Below are positions 11,541-23,578 of a DNA stretch of 64,000 bases, piece after piece; position 1 is the stretch's first letter, and every line of letters starts with the position of its first letter. The DNA comes from Annona cherimola (Eukaryota; Streptophyta; Magnoliopsida; Magnoliales; Annonaceae): the NCBI GenBank assembly GCA_030490835.1, contig CM059972.1, positions 51,937,563 through 52,001,562 on the forward strand. Direction: 5' to 3'. The notes beneath the pieces are model-generated. The model saw nothing but the letters and a program-made list of their open reading frames with translations. It had not been told where the DNA came from and did no database searches. Made by a program: the position numbers and the translations under genes.

Positions 11541-13006
11541 GTGCAGTTTGAAGCAGCCCCAGAAAAAGATGTAGCTATTGGAAGGCTAAGGCAGCCTAAG
11601 GATTCAACAATACTGATATCTTCAATGAAAGTGGTTAAAATGATCCGCCAAAATTATCAAGCTTTTCTGGTATCAGTACTTGTGAAGAAAGAAAAGGAGG
11701 TGGAAATTAATCAAATTCCAGTGGTTAAAGAATTTCCAAATGTTTTTCCCAAGGAATTGACTACATTACCTTCAGAAAGAGAAATGGACATGACAATTGA
11801 CATTATACCAGACACAGCTCCAATTTCTAAGGCCCCATATCGAATGACACCAACAGAAATGAATGAGTTGAGAACTCAAATACAGGAGCTATTGGATAAA
11901 GGATTTATTAGACCCAGCGTATCACCCTGGGGAGCTCCAGTGCTATTTGTGAGGAAAAATGATGGGAGTCTTAGACTGTGGATTGACTACAAAGAGTTGA
12001 ACAGGGTTATGGTGAAAAATAAGTACCCATTGCCCAGGATCGATGATCTATTTGATCAGTTGAAAGGAACAATGACATTTTCTAAGATAGATTTGCAGTT
12101 GGGGTACCATTAGCGAAGGATAAGTCCTACCAATGTTCACGAGACAGCTTTTCGAACAAGGTATGGACACTATGAATTTTTAGTGATGCCTTTCGGACTC
12201 ACTAATACCCCTGCTGTATTTATGGATATGATGAACAGGGTATTTCAGGATTATTTAGACCAATTTGTGGTCGTTTTTATCGATGATATCCTGATTTATT
12301 CCAAATCAGAAAAGGAGCATGAAATTCATCGAGAAGAGTATTGGAAAGGTTAAGAAAAGAGAAACTATATGCCAAGCTAAAGAAATGTGAGTTCTGGTTG
12401 AAGAAAGTAGCATTTCTTGGGCATATAATCTCAGAAAAGGGTGTGCAACTTGACCCACAGAAGATTGAGGTGATTTTAAAGTGGCCAAGACCAACGACTA
12501 TTACAGAAATCCAAAGTTTTCTGGGATTGGCAGGCTACTACAGAAGATTTGTAGAAGGTTTTTCATAATTATCATCCCCATTGACGAGGTTGATTCGTAA
12601 AGGAGTCAAGTATGTATGGTCTGAAGAATGCGAACACAATTTTCAAGAGTTGAAGCAACGATTGGTAAAAACACCTATCTTAACCCTATCTGAAGGAAAT
12701 GAAGGATTTGTGGTGTACAGTGATGCTTCAAGGAAGGGATTGGGATGCATGCTAATGCAGAAAGGAAAGGTGATTGCTTATGCATCAAGGCAGTTGAAGC
12801 CCAATGAAGTAAGCTACCCCACTCATGACCAAGAACTAGCAGCAGTGGTATTTGCCTTGAAAATTTGGAGACACTACCTGTATGGTTCTAAATGTGAGAT
12901 TTATACGGATCACAAGAGCCTTAAGTACATTTTTACTCAGAAAGAGTTGAATATGCGACAACGGAGATGACTTGAGTTAAGGAATATGGTTTGGAGATTC
13001 TATACC
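11541..13006 (+). pseudogene. Tekay RT and RNase H, broken and truncated before integrase
   Basis: Continues in the protease frame. The RT fingers ([17 protein letters not shown]) are followed by '[11 protein letters not shown]', a TAG at 12111-12113, '[10 protein letters not shown]' and the catalytic FIDD (12276-12287). A frameshift near 12330-12345 precedes the thumb region ([20 protein letters not shown]). RNase H follows with its acidic residues visible in [17 protein letters not shown] and YTDHKSL. Stops lie at 12566-12568 (TAA) and 12968-12970 (TGA). Both are shared with the Tekay copy at the right end of the window. The gene stops at 13006, just after RNase H, where another Tekay LTR is inserted. 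Integrase and the chromodomain are absent from this copy. Confidence 0.92.
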
Positions 13007-13086
13007 TGTGAAACCCCAATTTTAGGAACGTGTATGAAACCCTAGGGTTATAAACCCTGGGTAATATAATTATATTTATATGAAAC
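13007..13086 (+). mobile_element. Tekay-type LTR, first 80 bases, inserted in pol
   Basis: Starts TGTGAAACCCC directly in the RNase H to integrase linker of the older Tekay copy; the preceding bases are ATACC. It is split at 13086 by a solo LTR and continues at 16031. The final five bases, GAAAC (13082-13086), are duplicated at 16031-16035. Confidence 0.8.
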
Positions 13087-16030
13087 TGTGATACCCTGAC
13101 CCAAGAAAGAGTTATGTATATGCATTTGGCATATGCATATGAATTATGAATGGTTTAGTGGAATTATAAATGATTTTCATTTCAATATTGATGATTTATT
13201 ACAATTAGGGCAAATGATTATGAATGATCAATATAATCCGATATGGGTTAATGTGATTAAAGAGGCTAAATGAGGATTAAGGAATGTTTATATATTGAAG
13301 ATAATTTCCGCATATATTATGGCTTAATTTATGGAGATTAAGTTGATAGTTATAGGTTTAAGGTGGCAAATGCCAGAAAATGCGTAACTTGACACCGGGA
13401 AGGCGGATTAAGATGAAAATTGAAAGGTAAGTAAAAAATTTTGTGCTTAATCATATGAAAAGGTTATATTATGAAAATAATGATGAAATTAGGATGAAAA
13501 TTGATCATCACTGTTCAAAAATTCAAATGATCATAACTTGAGCTATAAAAGTCAGATTGAGATGAAATTTGAAACAAATGGTTAAAATTATGAGATACAT
13601 GAAATGAGAGTCATGGATTAATCTAATCATGATCAAATCAAGTGATTAATGATATGATTTAGTGGCTAATGGATTAGTTCAAAGGAACATGAAATAGGTG
13701 GCATGAAATGGACGCCAAATGGGTTGTTTACATGGAATTTTTTATTTTTTAAAATTACAAAATATAGAATTAAGTGAGCTACATGACAAGGGTAGTTAAT
13801 TAGACATTAATTAAAGTAAAATTGTGTGGAAAAATCGTGCGAAGAGCTGCTGCAAGTGGACCCCACAAAAGTGGGCAGCAAGTGCACAACAAGAGATGTG
13901 GACGGTTAGGCTGCTGTATTTGATTTTTTATGATTTTTTTAATAATCTAAATGGTCCCATAATTAGGCTAATACCTAGGGTAATTAATTATCCATAAATT
14001 AAAGTAAAAATTCGTGGAAAAAAATGGCATATAGCAGCTGAAATGGACGTTGCATGATATGGACAGATTTTGTCCATTGATGAGGTGGATATTAATGGAT
14101 TTATTAAAAATAATTTGCTAATTTATATGGCCCATATTTTTCCATTTCAGAAATAGGGGATAAGAATTTATTAATCATGCTTTAAATAAAGCAAAAAGTG
14201 GGGCCCACAAGCTGGAAAATCCAGCCTTTGCTCCAAGTATACGTCAATGTGGATAGGAGAGAGAAAAAAAGGAAATAAAAATGGAAAAATTCCCAACCAA
14301 GGCAGCCCATTCACGTCCCCATTTTCCAGCAGCTTGAGGAGGAGGAAAAGAGGAGAAATGGAGAAGAAAAAATGGGAAGAAAGAAGAGAAACCAAGCTAG
14401 GAAAATTGGAGTTCAAGTTGATTCACTTCCAAGTAAGTATACTCTTTGATTTTGGGTTGAAGCTCATGGATGGAATTTTCTTAAATCCAATGAGATGTTG
14501 CTGTTTTGATGTTTAATCATGATTATATGATGATTCATGGTTAGACAAATTTTATAAGTTGATTTATAAAGTATAATTTGGAAATTAAACAGCCCATATC
14601 ATCTAATCTATACTTAAGTACAGTATATCTGGACCTGGAAAGAAAAATACGGAATAAATAGTAAATGAAGAACTTTTATCATGAAAATTTGTGGGAAGAT
14701 TTATTCTGAGGTTATTAAGGAACGATAAAATTTTTTGCTTAAAATGATTAGCATTTTGGAAATTAAAAATCCGAGAAAATCAACCTGAATAGGGTTAAAC
14801 GGGTGTCAGGATCAGCAGCACGAAATACTTTTTAATAATTTTTATACAAGGAATTTTGAGTTTAAAGTTTTACAGGATATATAAGACCTAATTCGGATCA
14901 CAGAAAAAAATTAAAACTTTATTGTTTAATGGTAAAAATATACCAAATAAATAACGTGATTTGGACTGTCTGAAAAGGGATACTGCTTTCCAGTAGAGTA
15001 AAAATACCAAAATAAATAGCAATCCTAAATATTTCGTGCCGAAAATATTTGTTTTGGATGTAAAACGTCCACTAGAAACCAATGATTTTAAGTAATGTCC
15101 ATGAACATTAAAAATGTTCATATAAGATTTAAGGGAACTCATCATCAAAGGTAAAATGTGTATGTTTTGCCTAAACAAGCCCAGGTGTGGCTTGTAAATG
15201 ATTTTAAGAATGAATGCTTTATGAAAATATTCAAGGATATGGAATTGTCCTCATAAACAAAGGATTTCACGATGGTATTTTAGGACATATACATGTCCTC
15301 AGGAACAAGGTATTCCCGATGTTTATGAAAAAGGTTTTCAAGAAGTCTTGCCCTAAAGATAAAATGCTTGCTTACTGAGTTGTCACTCACGTTTTGTTTT
15401 CCCAACCCTTAGACAGGTACCAGGGAAACTCAGAAGGTTGCGAACCTAAGACGAGAAGAAAAGTACGTGATGATAGTTATAAAGGCTATGAGGAATGGAA
15501 AAGCAGGAATATGCTAAGGTAAGCTAAGATATTATAAGTTTCACGTGCTAAGGTAAGCTAAGAAGTATGTGAACTTAATTAGAATTTTAAGTTCTATATA
15601 TGATTCAAAGATTGATTGTATGAATGTATGAATGTAAAATGTGATGTTTAAGTCACGGAAACTTTCACTATAGAAAGGCAGGTAAAGATGCTATGTGTAT
15701 GTATATCCGAACTTAGTTAGGGTTTTAAGTTCTATGGGAATTAATGACTGAATGTATGCAAATATGATGTGTACAATGATTGATTATATAATGACAGGCA
15801 TGAAAAGATATTATGAATGAACATGATGAATTTCATTACAAGTGAAACGTCACGATGTGTGATGATTGTCGTGTCAAGTTATGAATGATGACAGATGAAT
15901 AAACGGAAAAAAAAATTTAGACGTATTCCAATTAAGAACCCGCCACGTGATCATGGCAACAATCCTGATTCACATTTACCAATCGATAGATCTTGAGGTA
16001 AGGAAGTGACGTCTCGGTTCGGTTGCCACA
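13087..16030 (+). mobile_element. Solo Tekay-type LTR
   Basis: A 2944-bp LTR that starts TGTGATACCCTGACCC and ends GGTTGCCACA, with TSD GAAAC on both sides (13082-13086 and 16031-16035). It has the family's LTR end block 'taccaatcgatagatcttgagg' but no primer site or internal region after it. It is a subfamily shorter than the 4.0-kb LTR at 4301. About 2.9 kb without a supported gene. Confidence 0.92.
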
Positions 16031-18737
16031 GAAACATATATTAATGATATTTTGCAATATATGACATTGGAGGATTAAATAACTAATTATGGAATGTTAA
16101 TTCGGATAAACAGTGAAACATGAATAGTAAATGTGGGACTAAGAAATATGTTAAGTTAATCACTTTGGATTAACTTAATCATAAAAGACGAAAAAGGAAG
16201 CTTCCCACTAAAGGACGAAAGTGTTTTTTGGATTAAAATAATAATTTTCGGATTTTTATGGATTTTTGTGAAGAAAATGAAGAAAAATTCATATCTTGCA
16301 ATCCGAACGTCGGATTGAGATGAAATTTTTTACGAATTGCCAAAATATGATGATGAACATGATGAGTGGTCCAAGATTGATAAAAAATCATAAATCAAAG
16401 GTCAAGATTAAACGTCATTTGGAGATCAAAAAATAGCTTTACTTTTTCATTAATTAGAATTTGACTTTGGATTAATTTTAATTAATTAAATAGATAAATA
16501 ATAAATGCAAAATCAGCACAAGGCTCAAGGAGGGCAGGAGCATGGGATTTGGAGCCAAAATCAACGGCTCAAAATTGATCTTAACATAAGATCAACGGTT
16601 TAGATGAAATTAGCTTAAAATATGCATTTTTATATAAAATAAAAATAATTAAAAATGAGTAGCTAGGGGAAAACGTGGATGGGCAGCAAGGGATGTCTCT
16701 TGGCTCAAAAATATGCTTGGGATTTGATGAAAAAGCAATGGCTAAGATGGATTCAACCATAGATGATCAACGGTTGAGATTAATCACACCATTTGATGTA
16801 AATCAAGCATTAATGGATGGATCAACTCTTGCAACTTGTGGCCAAGAATTTTCCACCTAGGATAAGGATAAATTGCTTAGAAATGACATAGGAATGATAT
16901 ATTTGGAATTTAATCCAAAATTCAAGGGGGTAGAATGCAAATCCATGAAATTTGAAGCACTATAAATAGGGAGCAATGCTATGAACGAATTTCACATTCC
17001 ACAAGCACCCAAGCTTGAGCAAGAGCTCATTTTCCCATCCCCACCCACGTTCTAAGCCAAGAGAAGCAAGGAGAGAAGGAGAGGAGAGAGAAAGAGGAGA
17101 AAGAAGGAGCATATCTTCACTTGAGGTAAGTGAATTCTCCTCACAATTATTTTGGATGTTACATATGGTAAAATCATGCTTAGATAATGCCTAAGCATGA
17201 GAAAATAAGTATAGTTATAATGCCCAAATGGAATTATGCCTGAACATCAAAAATTTAGAGCAAAGATAGAGCATTTGGGAAAATAACGTATGATATGTGT
17301 AAATAATGCTCCGAAATTGCTACATGATGATTTGGGACGAATAATAATGATGATTATGATGTTGGAATGAAGATATATTAATCTGATAATTTTTGGATTT
17401 AAGGATTATGCTTAAGTGAAATTATGATGAATTTTAGTATATGGAGAAAATGATTTAATTAGCCAAGTTAATGATGATAAATTAAAAATTCATGAATTTT
17501 TCCATGACGTACTAACTAAGAGCTATGTTATGGTATTTTTTATTTTTGGAAAAAATGTCAATTTTTGAAACCCATGAACACTAACCAACACGCTGCGAAC
17601 AGTAAGCTCGGATGAACAGTGAATAGCGTGATTTTGGAAAAAATTAAAATTTATTTTTATATTTTTATAAGGATGTATGGATTTAATTTTTAAAGGATTT
17701 ATGGATAAAAATCCATATAAATGAGTAATGACCAAGTATCTTTATAAGATTAACCTCTATGGGAATGAGGTAATGAATGGTTATAAAGGAAGTATGGAAA
17801 GCAACCTAAGACATGGAATGGATGGATAAAATATTCATTTTCCTTGTATAGGTTAAAAGGAAGGAGAAGGTTGAGGACACCGACTGAGGAGGTAAGCAAG
17901 CAAACCCTTTTGAAAATATGTTTTATTCTCAAGTATTTATGAAATGTGTTTAACGGTGGTCATTCCTATAATGTTTTGAAATGATGAATGTTTATGAGTT
18001 TTTATGAAAAGTCATGCCGGCATATTGATATCATGTGATGTTCATTGACATGTGCACATGTATGATGTATAATGAAGAGGCTTTGGTGGAGGTAGAAAGC
18101 GGATTAGAGGGTCCCCTTTCACTATTGCCGAGTCGTATGGGCTGTGTGCCAGTGGCGTCCTCTCAAGTGATGGAGGCAAATGAATGTTATGTGTAAATGA
18201 ATGCATTGCATTTTCATACATGGATTGAAAAGGAAAGCATGGATTTGAATTGATGTTTTTAAGGGATTGTGTAAATAATTCTCTACATGAGAATGACAAG
18301 TCACCTGGTGTAAGAGGTATATAATGCTGGGGAAATCAAAAGTCATGCATGTGGGAGACCATGTAGGCGTCAAGAGGACGAGAGGTTCCTCTTAATGAGG
18401 CCAAGTCGGAGAGAGCCGGCGTATTAGACCATGCTATGTGAGATGTTCCCTAGGCTAGCGTACCCGCACATGAAGGTTTATGTTAGGAATAGAAAGGAAG
18501 CATTTGCACATCAAATGTTTATGAAATAATTTTTATGAAAAAGTTTCTGTTCATTTGATAGTTGATCACTTGGTAAGTGTCTTCTATCGAATGGAGAGAA
18601 ATGCATTTAAAATGAAAAACGCTTGCTTATTGAGTTTCGACTCTGGTTTTGTTTCCCCCCCTTAGACAGGTGTAGGGAAAATTCAAGTGATGAACGACAT
18701 GTTCTCGCTCAAAAAGGAAGAAGGAATTTCCAAAGGT
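16031..18737 (+). mobile_element. Tekay-type LTR, continuation, 3' truncated
   Basis: Resumes the LTR begun at 13007 with the GAAAC duplicate. It contains a TATA box (16961-16969), GGTAAGCAAGC near 17890, and 'ggctagcgtaccc..cacatgaagg' near 18450. It is cut at 18737, a few hundred bases before the expected ...GCCACA end, by a junction into an Athila LTR. A 61-codon open frame at 16675-16860 has no recognisable domain. Confidence 0.8.
16961..16969 (+). promoter_or_regulatory. TATA box of Tekay LTR
   Basis: TATAAATAG, followed by a leader containing purine-rich 'gagaagcaaggagagaagg' text. This is the probable U3/R transition, inferred from position. Confidence 0.55.
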
Positions 18738-19901
18738 TGGATTTACTAGCCCAAGTTCATGTATCTTTATATGTCTTCCAACATTATTTAAAGCTAATTA
18801 CACCCTAATTAATCCTTATGTTCCCATGCCATTAAATAAAGTGAAATTGATAAGTTCATAACCTGTATAATGACTAAAAAGGGTTTAACGGTATATTCCT
18901 ATCCGTTAAACAACTCCCCTTACACGAAGGTAGAAACCTATGCCTTGCACATGGATCTGGCAGAGATTTTCCTCTTCCAAGGATAAATCAAGCAACTAAA
19001 TCATCTTACAAGGTAGCTAATCTTGTAAAAAGCATTAAATCCACACATGCAAAGGTAAATCATACACAATCATATATAAAATCAAATATTCATTCCTGAA
19101 TATTCTAAGAACCAAGAAACAATATAGTTTAGAATTCAAATCATCCTAACTATCCATCTAATGGAAGTTTAGTTCAAAGACATGATTTCAAAATCCATTA
19201 CATCCCTGTAAAAAGTATCCATGAAAGTAGAGAAAGAAAAGTGGAAAGAAATAGAGAAAACTGTTTTTCGGCGGTTTCCACCAACTGTGTTGAATCCTCT
19301 CTTCAATCCGGGGTTTAATCTTGATTTCCTCTTTCTCTTGCTCTCTAGTTCGTCTTTGGGCTCTCTCTCCTCATTCTCACGCGCGCACCCCCTAGGAACT
19401 ATTTATAGAGTCCCTTTGCGCAGCTTACGCACTGAAATTTGGGCGACGGATGCGTATTGGCGCCTAGGCGCCAACTCTCTGTGTGTTGGGAAACTTGGAC
19501 ACATTCTGTAAACCCTAGGAGTCCATGCTTCGGCACCTAGGCGCCAACTCCCTGGAAGCAATGGCTTCAAAAACTTCTGAACTTTGCCTGAAAAATGGCC
19601 AAAGCAGGTAGGGTGGCGCCGAGGCGCCAACCACCTGCCTCTGACTTGTCTCAATCTGCATTCGACTTGCCCGCTTTGCCTTCATATGTCCCGTCCTTCC
19701 TGCAAAAGATGAAAAAACTAAGTAAATGAACTAAAAATGTCTAAATAATGCTAAAAATGTCTAAAAGCTAAATAATATTACTAAAATGCAAAGCGAGTGA
19801 AAATTAAGCTAAATGGATGCAAATTGAACCTAATCTCTCGAACTAACGCACAGAATAAGTCTGAAATGGGCCATGGTAACTCGTAAAAATACGAGTTATC
19901 A
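18738..19901 (-). repeat. Partial 3' LTR of Athila-like element 1
   Basis: Matches 26301-27516 of the 5' LTR by eye and ends ...ACGAGTTATCA. It lacks one of the four palindrome units of the 5' LTR. The plus-strand CTATTTATA at 19399-19407 is its TATA box. Confidence 0.88.
19459..19628. repeat. GC-palindrome array, 3' LTR of element 1
   Basis: Three units lie at 19459-19472 (perfect GGCGCCTAGGCGCC), 19532-19545 and 19615-19628, upstream of the minus-strand TATA box at 19399-19407. Confidence 0.85.
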
Positions 19902-19939
19902 CACCCCCAAACTTAAATGTTGCTAGTCCTCGAGCAACA
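19902..19939 (-). promoter_or_regulatory. 3' polypurine tract with adjoining hairpin, element 1
   Basis: On the minus strand, TTTAAGTTTGGGGGTG directly abuts the LTR start and is the plus-strand primer site. Just upstream is a hairpin (19918-19939) with 7-bp stem TGTTGCT/AGCAACA and loop CGAGGACT. A related module lies about 1 kb further inside. Confidence 0.85.
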
Positions 19940-20960
19940 CATGCAAATAGTATGACTAAATGAATGAATGAATCAATCAATCAATGAATGCATGCAGACT
20001 CTGTCAACTCCGTTTGCTTCCTATTATGCTTTGATCAATCCACTTATCCATTTCACTAGGTCAAGATTAATCCAACATGAAAAATCCTTCATTATACAAA
20101 CAAGGCATGCATTTTCATTTTCAAACCAAGTTACATGTGGATGCTAAGATTCCATAATTCACATTCATAATTCAACACATTAATCTTCCATTTGATCAAA
20201 AAACTGGTTAGAAAATTAATGAACACAAGCAAACCAAGAATTAAGTTGAATACATTGGTCACAGAAAATGGTGTCAAGTCACTGGATTCAATTTCTACAA
20301 ACTACTTGTTCCTTTTTCCCCCAAACTTATTGCAAAAATTCTCCTCACCATATTTCAGGATATCTAGAGATCTCTTCTTTTTTTTTTGGGCTCCCCTCAC
20401 CATATTTTAGGGTATCTAGGGAGAATTTTGATTTTAACGCATTATTACTGTGATTTTCCATTGCTTTTTACGCGAACCTTGCCATTTATTGAGGCCAAGT
20501 CCCGGTTAATCAGCTTAGGTCAACCACCCCTTTTATTTTTCTGATGCCTTGTTAGAGTACTGAACATGTTTGAGTAATTCCTATGAAATAATCCCATTTC
20601 TGAACCCATTAAAGTACTTGGTCAACATTTATTTAATTCAATTCTCATCATCTTGGTCTGAAAGATATGTCTGTGATTGAATTAGAACAATGTATTATGA
20701 AATTCCTTTTAATTCTTTCACATGTTAATTTCAACCTGCTTTTATACTTGGTTTTTAATCTAAATAGCCCATTCTTTCATGAATTCAATTTCAAGTCAAA
20801 ATTAATCACAACCGTGCACATTTTCATAATAAGATGGATTGAAACAAAGAAAACTTTCATTAACTAGAATTGACATTCATGCAACATAAAATAAAACATG
20901 AAAAGTTGAAAATTTAACATAAAATAAAATATGCAAAACTAACCTATGGTTGAGAATAAT
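19940..20960. other. Non-coding 3' internal region of element 1
   Basis: No coding signal. The same text, including 'caccatattt(c)agg.tatct..gagatct' and 'gttaatcagcttaggtcaaccacccc', is conserved in element 2 at 42870-43800. It may therefore be a conserved 3' untranslated part of the element RNA. Confidence 0.6.
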
Positions 20961-21001
20961 ACACCCCCCCAAACTTGAGAGATGCATTGTCCTCAATGCA
21001 T
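20961..21001 (-). promoter_or_regulatory. Internal purine tract with hairpin, element 1
   Basis: On the minus strand, ATGCATTGAGGACAATGCAT (20982-21001, 8-bp stem, loop AGGA) is followed by TCTCAAGTTTGGGGGGGTG. This mirrors the hairpin plus polypurine arrangement at the 3' LTR. Confidence 0.75.
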
Positions 21002-21088
21002 GATAACCTAAAATGAACTAACAATGAAAATACAATGAAAAGCAAAAATAAAATAAAATAAAAACAAAAAGAAAGGACTGGGACTCCC

Positions 21089-22191
21089 TCATGAATCGGA
21101 CTCCGTCGCGTCCTCGTCGTCACTGTCGTCTGGCTGGGGCTAGGATGGCTGCCCAAAGTAGGCCCGAACCTCTTGTGGCGTCGGTGGGAAGGGCAGGAGG
21201 GTGGAGATGTCGAACTGGCGGTCCTCCGCGATCCGCCGCAAGTAGGCCTCCATCGCCCTGTCATGTTGACCCTGGTACCTAGCTTGGGCGGCAACCAAGT
21301 TCTCTAGGTTGGTTAGCCGCTCGGCCGTGGATAGCGGCTGTGAAGAGGGACCTGCTGCTAGAGCTGCTCTAGACCGTGTCGTGGCGGTGTGGACCCGGGG
21401 CTGGGTGCAGCAGGAGAGGTCGTCAATGATGGCCTGACAATTCAGGACCTCCTCTGTTGGCTCCCATCTGACACCGACCCGCTTACAGAGCCCGATGATG
21501 AGGGATGGGAAGAAATAGCTGCCCCGGGGTGCGGTCACATAGGCGCAGATCTGATGATGTATGAGCCTTTCGACATCAATCATCAGCCCACTGTAGATGG
21601 CGTATAGCAAGAGGGCCCTGTCCATTATCACTTCACTGAAGTGGGTTGACGGCATCATCCGAGCCGAGATGAAGTGAAAAATCATTCGCCCGTCGTACAT
21701 CATCTCACTGCGCTTGAAGGACGTGAGTTGTCCTCCCGTAGACTTCCAAACCGGTGGCTTCTGGCAAAATGGCCTGGTGATGGAGTCTGTATCTCGGTCT
21801 TTGTCCTCCAGAAATGCCTCGTACTCATCTGGGTGAGGAAAAGGCATCAACCCGTAGTAGGAATTTCTCGCTTCCGCATGAAAAGGGATGATCTTGCCCC
21901 TGACTTTCACCCGCCCCTCCTCGTGCTCCACTGTATTGGCGTAGAACTCCTTGACCATGGTAGTAATAGCAGGCTGGGGTTGCGTCACGAACTGTTTCCA
22001 ACCTCGAGCATGCAAATTAAGGATTGGAGCGTCGGAGAACTCATCTATCTTGATTCCTCTCTCCGGAATCAGATGCTTTTTCTGGAGCGCATCTGTGTAG
22101 CGCTTGAAGGCCTTGGCTGACACAAATTTGTTTGCATCGAAGTCAACGGGTTCCTGCACTTTCTTCTTTTGGCTGAGGATGATGACGCCAT
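21089..22191 (-). pseudogene. Plant-transposon-type ORF (PF20167-like) of Athila-like element 1
   Basis: The likely start is ATG 22191 (MASSSSAKRRK). A single frameshift near 22160 moves it to the frame that is open to a TAG at 21140-21142. The same frame then continues for 16 acidic codons (DDSDDEDATESDS) to TGA 21089-21091. The middle has the pattern RGWKQFV..VKEFYAN..VRGKIIPF, and later 'YFFPSLIIGLCKRVGV'. I recall this arrangement from the 'putative plant transposon protein' family. A plus-strand copy of its start is at 27778 (MASSCSAKRKK), and a remnant of its C-terminus with the acidic tail is in element 2 (43941-44200). Function unknown; it sits at the env-like position downstream of the protease. 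Confidence 0.75.
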
Positions 22192-23180
22192 GTCGCACAA
22201 AAGTAGTCCCAAACGGCCCTTGCAAACAAAAATCCAACACAACCAAGCAATCCAACAAGCTAAACTCCAAAATGTGCCAAAAGCAATCACCGGTCAACCT
22301 CCACAAATCAACCACCAATACTAAACAAGCACCAAACCAATGCTAAGCAAATCAATCCACAAACCGAACCAAAGAACTATCCACCCAAATCACTTTCCAA
22401 TCCGTAGACCAATCCACAAAAACTCACCAATCAAATCCAATATTCCACTCAAATAGTTATCACATCACTTCAAAGCACTTGGAATGTACCAAAAATGGAG
22501 AAATTTTACCCACAAAGCTTTCCGCCTGAAATTCTGAAGCTGCCTTGCTTCTGCACTGGCGTCGGACGGAGAAATCACGATGGTGGGGCTCAAAATGGAG
22601 CCCAAATGAAGGGGAAAGTGATAGGAATCTCAATGTAGGTGTTAGGCTTAGGATTTAGTGATGAAAAACTAGATTTTTAGATGGATTTAAGTGGATCTAA
22701 GTAAAGGGGAAAAGGACGAAAATGGAATGGTTGGAATGGATAAAATGGGAGGATGAATCCTTGATGAAATGCAGTTGGATTTGAGTTGAAATAGCTTGCA
22801 ATGAAAGTGGGAATATTTGGGAATGAGAAATGGGAAGTTTCGGCACCGGGGCGTGGGGTTTAGGGTTTAGAACCCTGACCCCATGCTTTATAGGGCATCC
22901 GGGTCGCATGTCCACGACCCGGTGCTGGGGCGCCCGTGTTCTTCGGGGTGTTCCTCATGGCGCCGGGGCGCCCCCATGAGGCCCCTAGTCGCCGATTTTT
23001 TTTCTTGCTTCTTCCAAGCATGATCTTTATGAAATTATGCTCCAAATTATTTTCCTGAAAATAAAAGTAAAAACTAAAAACAAAAATAAAAACAAAAATG
23101 CAAATCAAACTGAAACTAATCAATGGGTTGCCTCCCATTCAGCGCTAAATTTAACATCCTCAGCCTAACGTTCCTGCTGT
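22192..23180. other. Spacer between plant-transposon ORF and protease region, element 1
   Basis: No domain of RT, RNase H or integrase is visible on either strand where pol would normally lie. The sequence holds C/A-rich runs (22200-22450) and a GC-rich patch (22850-22990) with GGCGCC-type words. It probably marks the deletion of pol, replaced by the leader of the second ORF. Confidence 0.55.
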
Positions 23181-23578
23181 TCAGTCCACTTTCAATTTCA
23201 CCCCCTCGCACTCCCGTCCATTCGGATTGCAATCCTGAAGTTCAGTTCTATGCGTAGACCATCGGTCCATTAGGTCATGCCAGATTTGACCTCTCAGCAG
23301 ATGAGATAGGGGTCTTCGGATATGAAAACATCCAGGTTTATCAATTGTAACCCGTTCTATTCCATTATTGGCTTTAATTTCCATGTCCTGGCTTTCCACC
23401 GGCTTAGTCAGTCATTCGAGCCCGATGTGACCAACGTTCGGTCTTTAACATAAGCAGATAACTTGCAGCCCCTAGTTGTAATCTCCTCTAGGTCCTTTTC
23501 AATACCAGTCTGGGGAAGCTTTTGAACCTTTGAATTGCCCATATCTATCCTTAAGCAATCCTCTGAATCAGTTGGGCT
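23181..23578 (-). pseudogene. Tail of the protease-side reading frame, element 1
   Basis: Minus-strand open frame 23181-23399 ends with 'RTELQDCNPNGREC'. A similar phrase (RAELPVHNPHGRKF) closes the zinc-knuckle ORF of element 2 at about 45265-45310. This shows a conserved C-terminal segment. No domain is recognised. Confidence 0.45.

Noticed and set aside
14171..14516. Overlapping open frames on both strands
   Set aside because: Purine-rich LTR leader sequence; low complexity and no domain.
21674..22120. 148-codon plus-strand open frame
   Set aside because: Antisense to the plant-transposon-type ORF, which has the recognisable domain pattern and a homologue in element 2.
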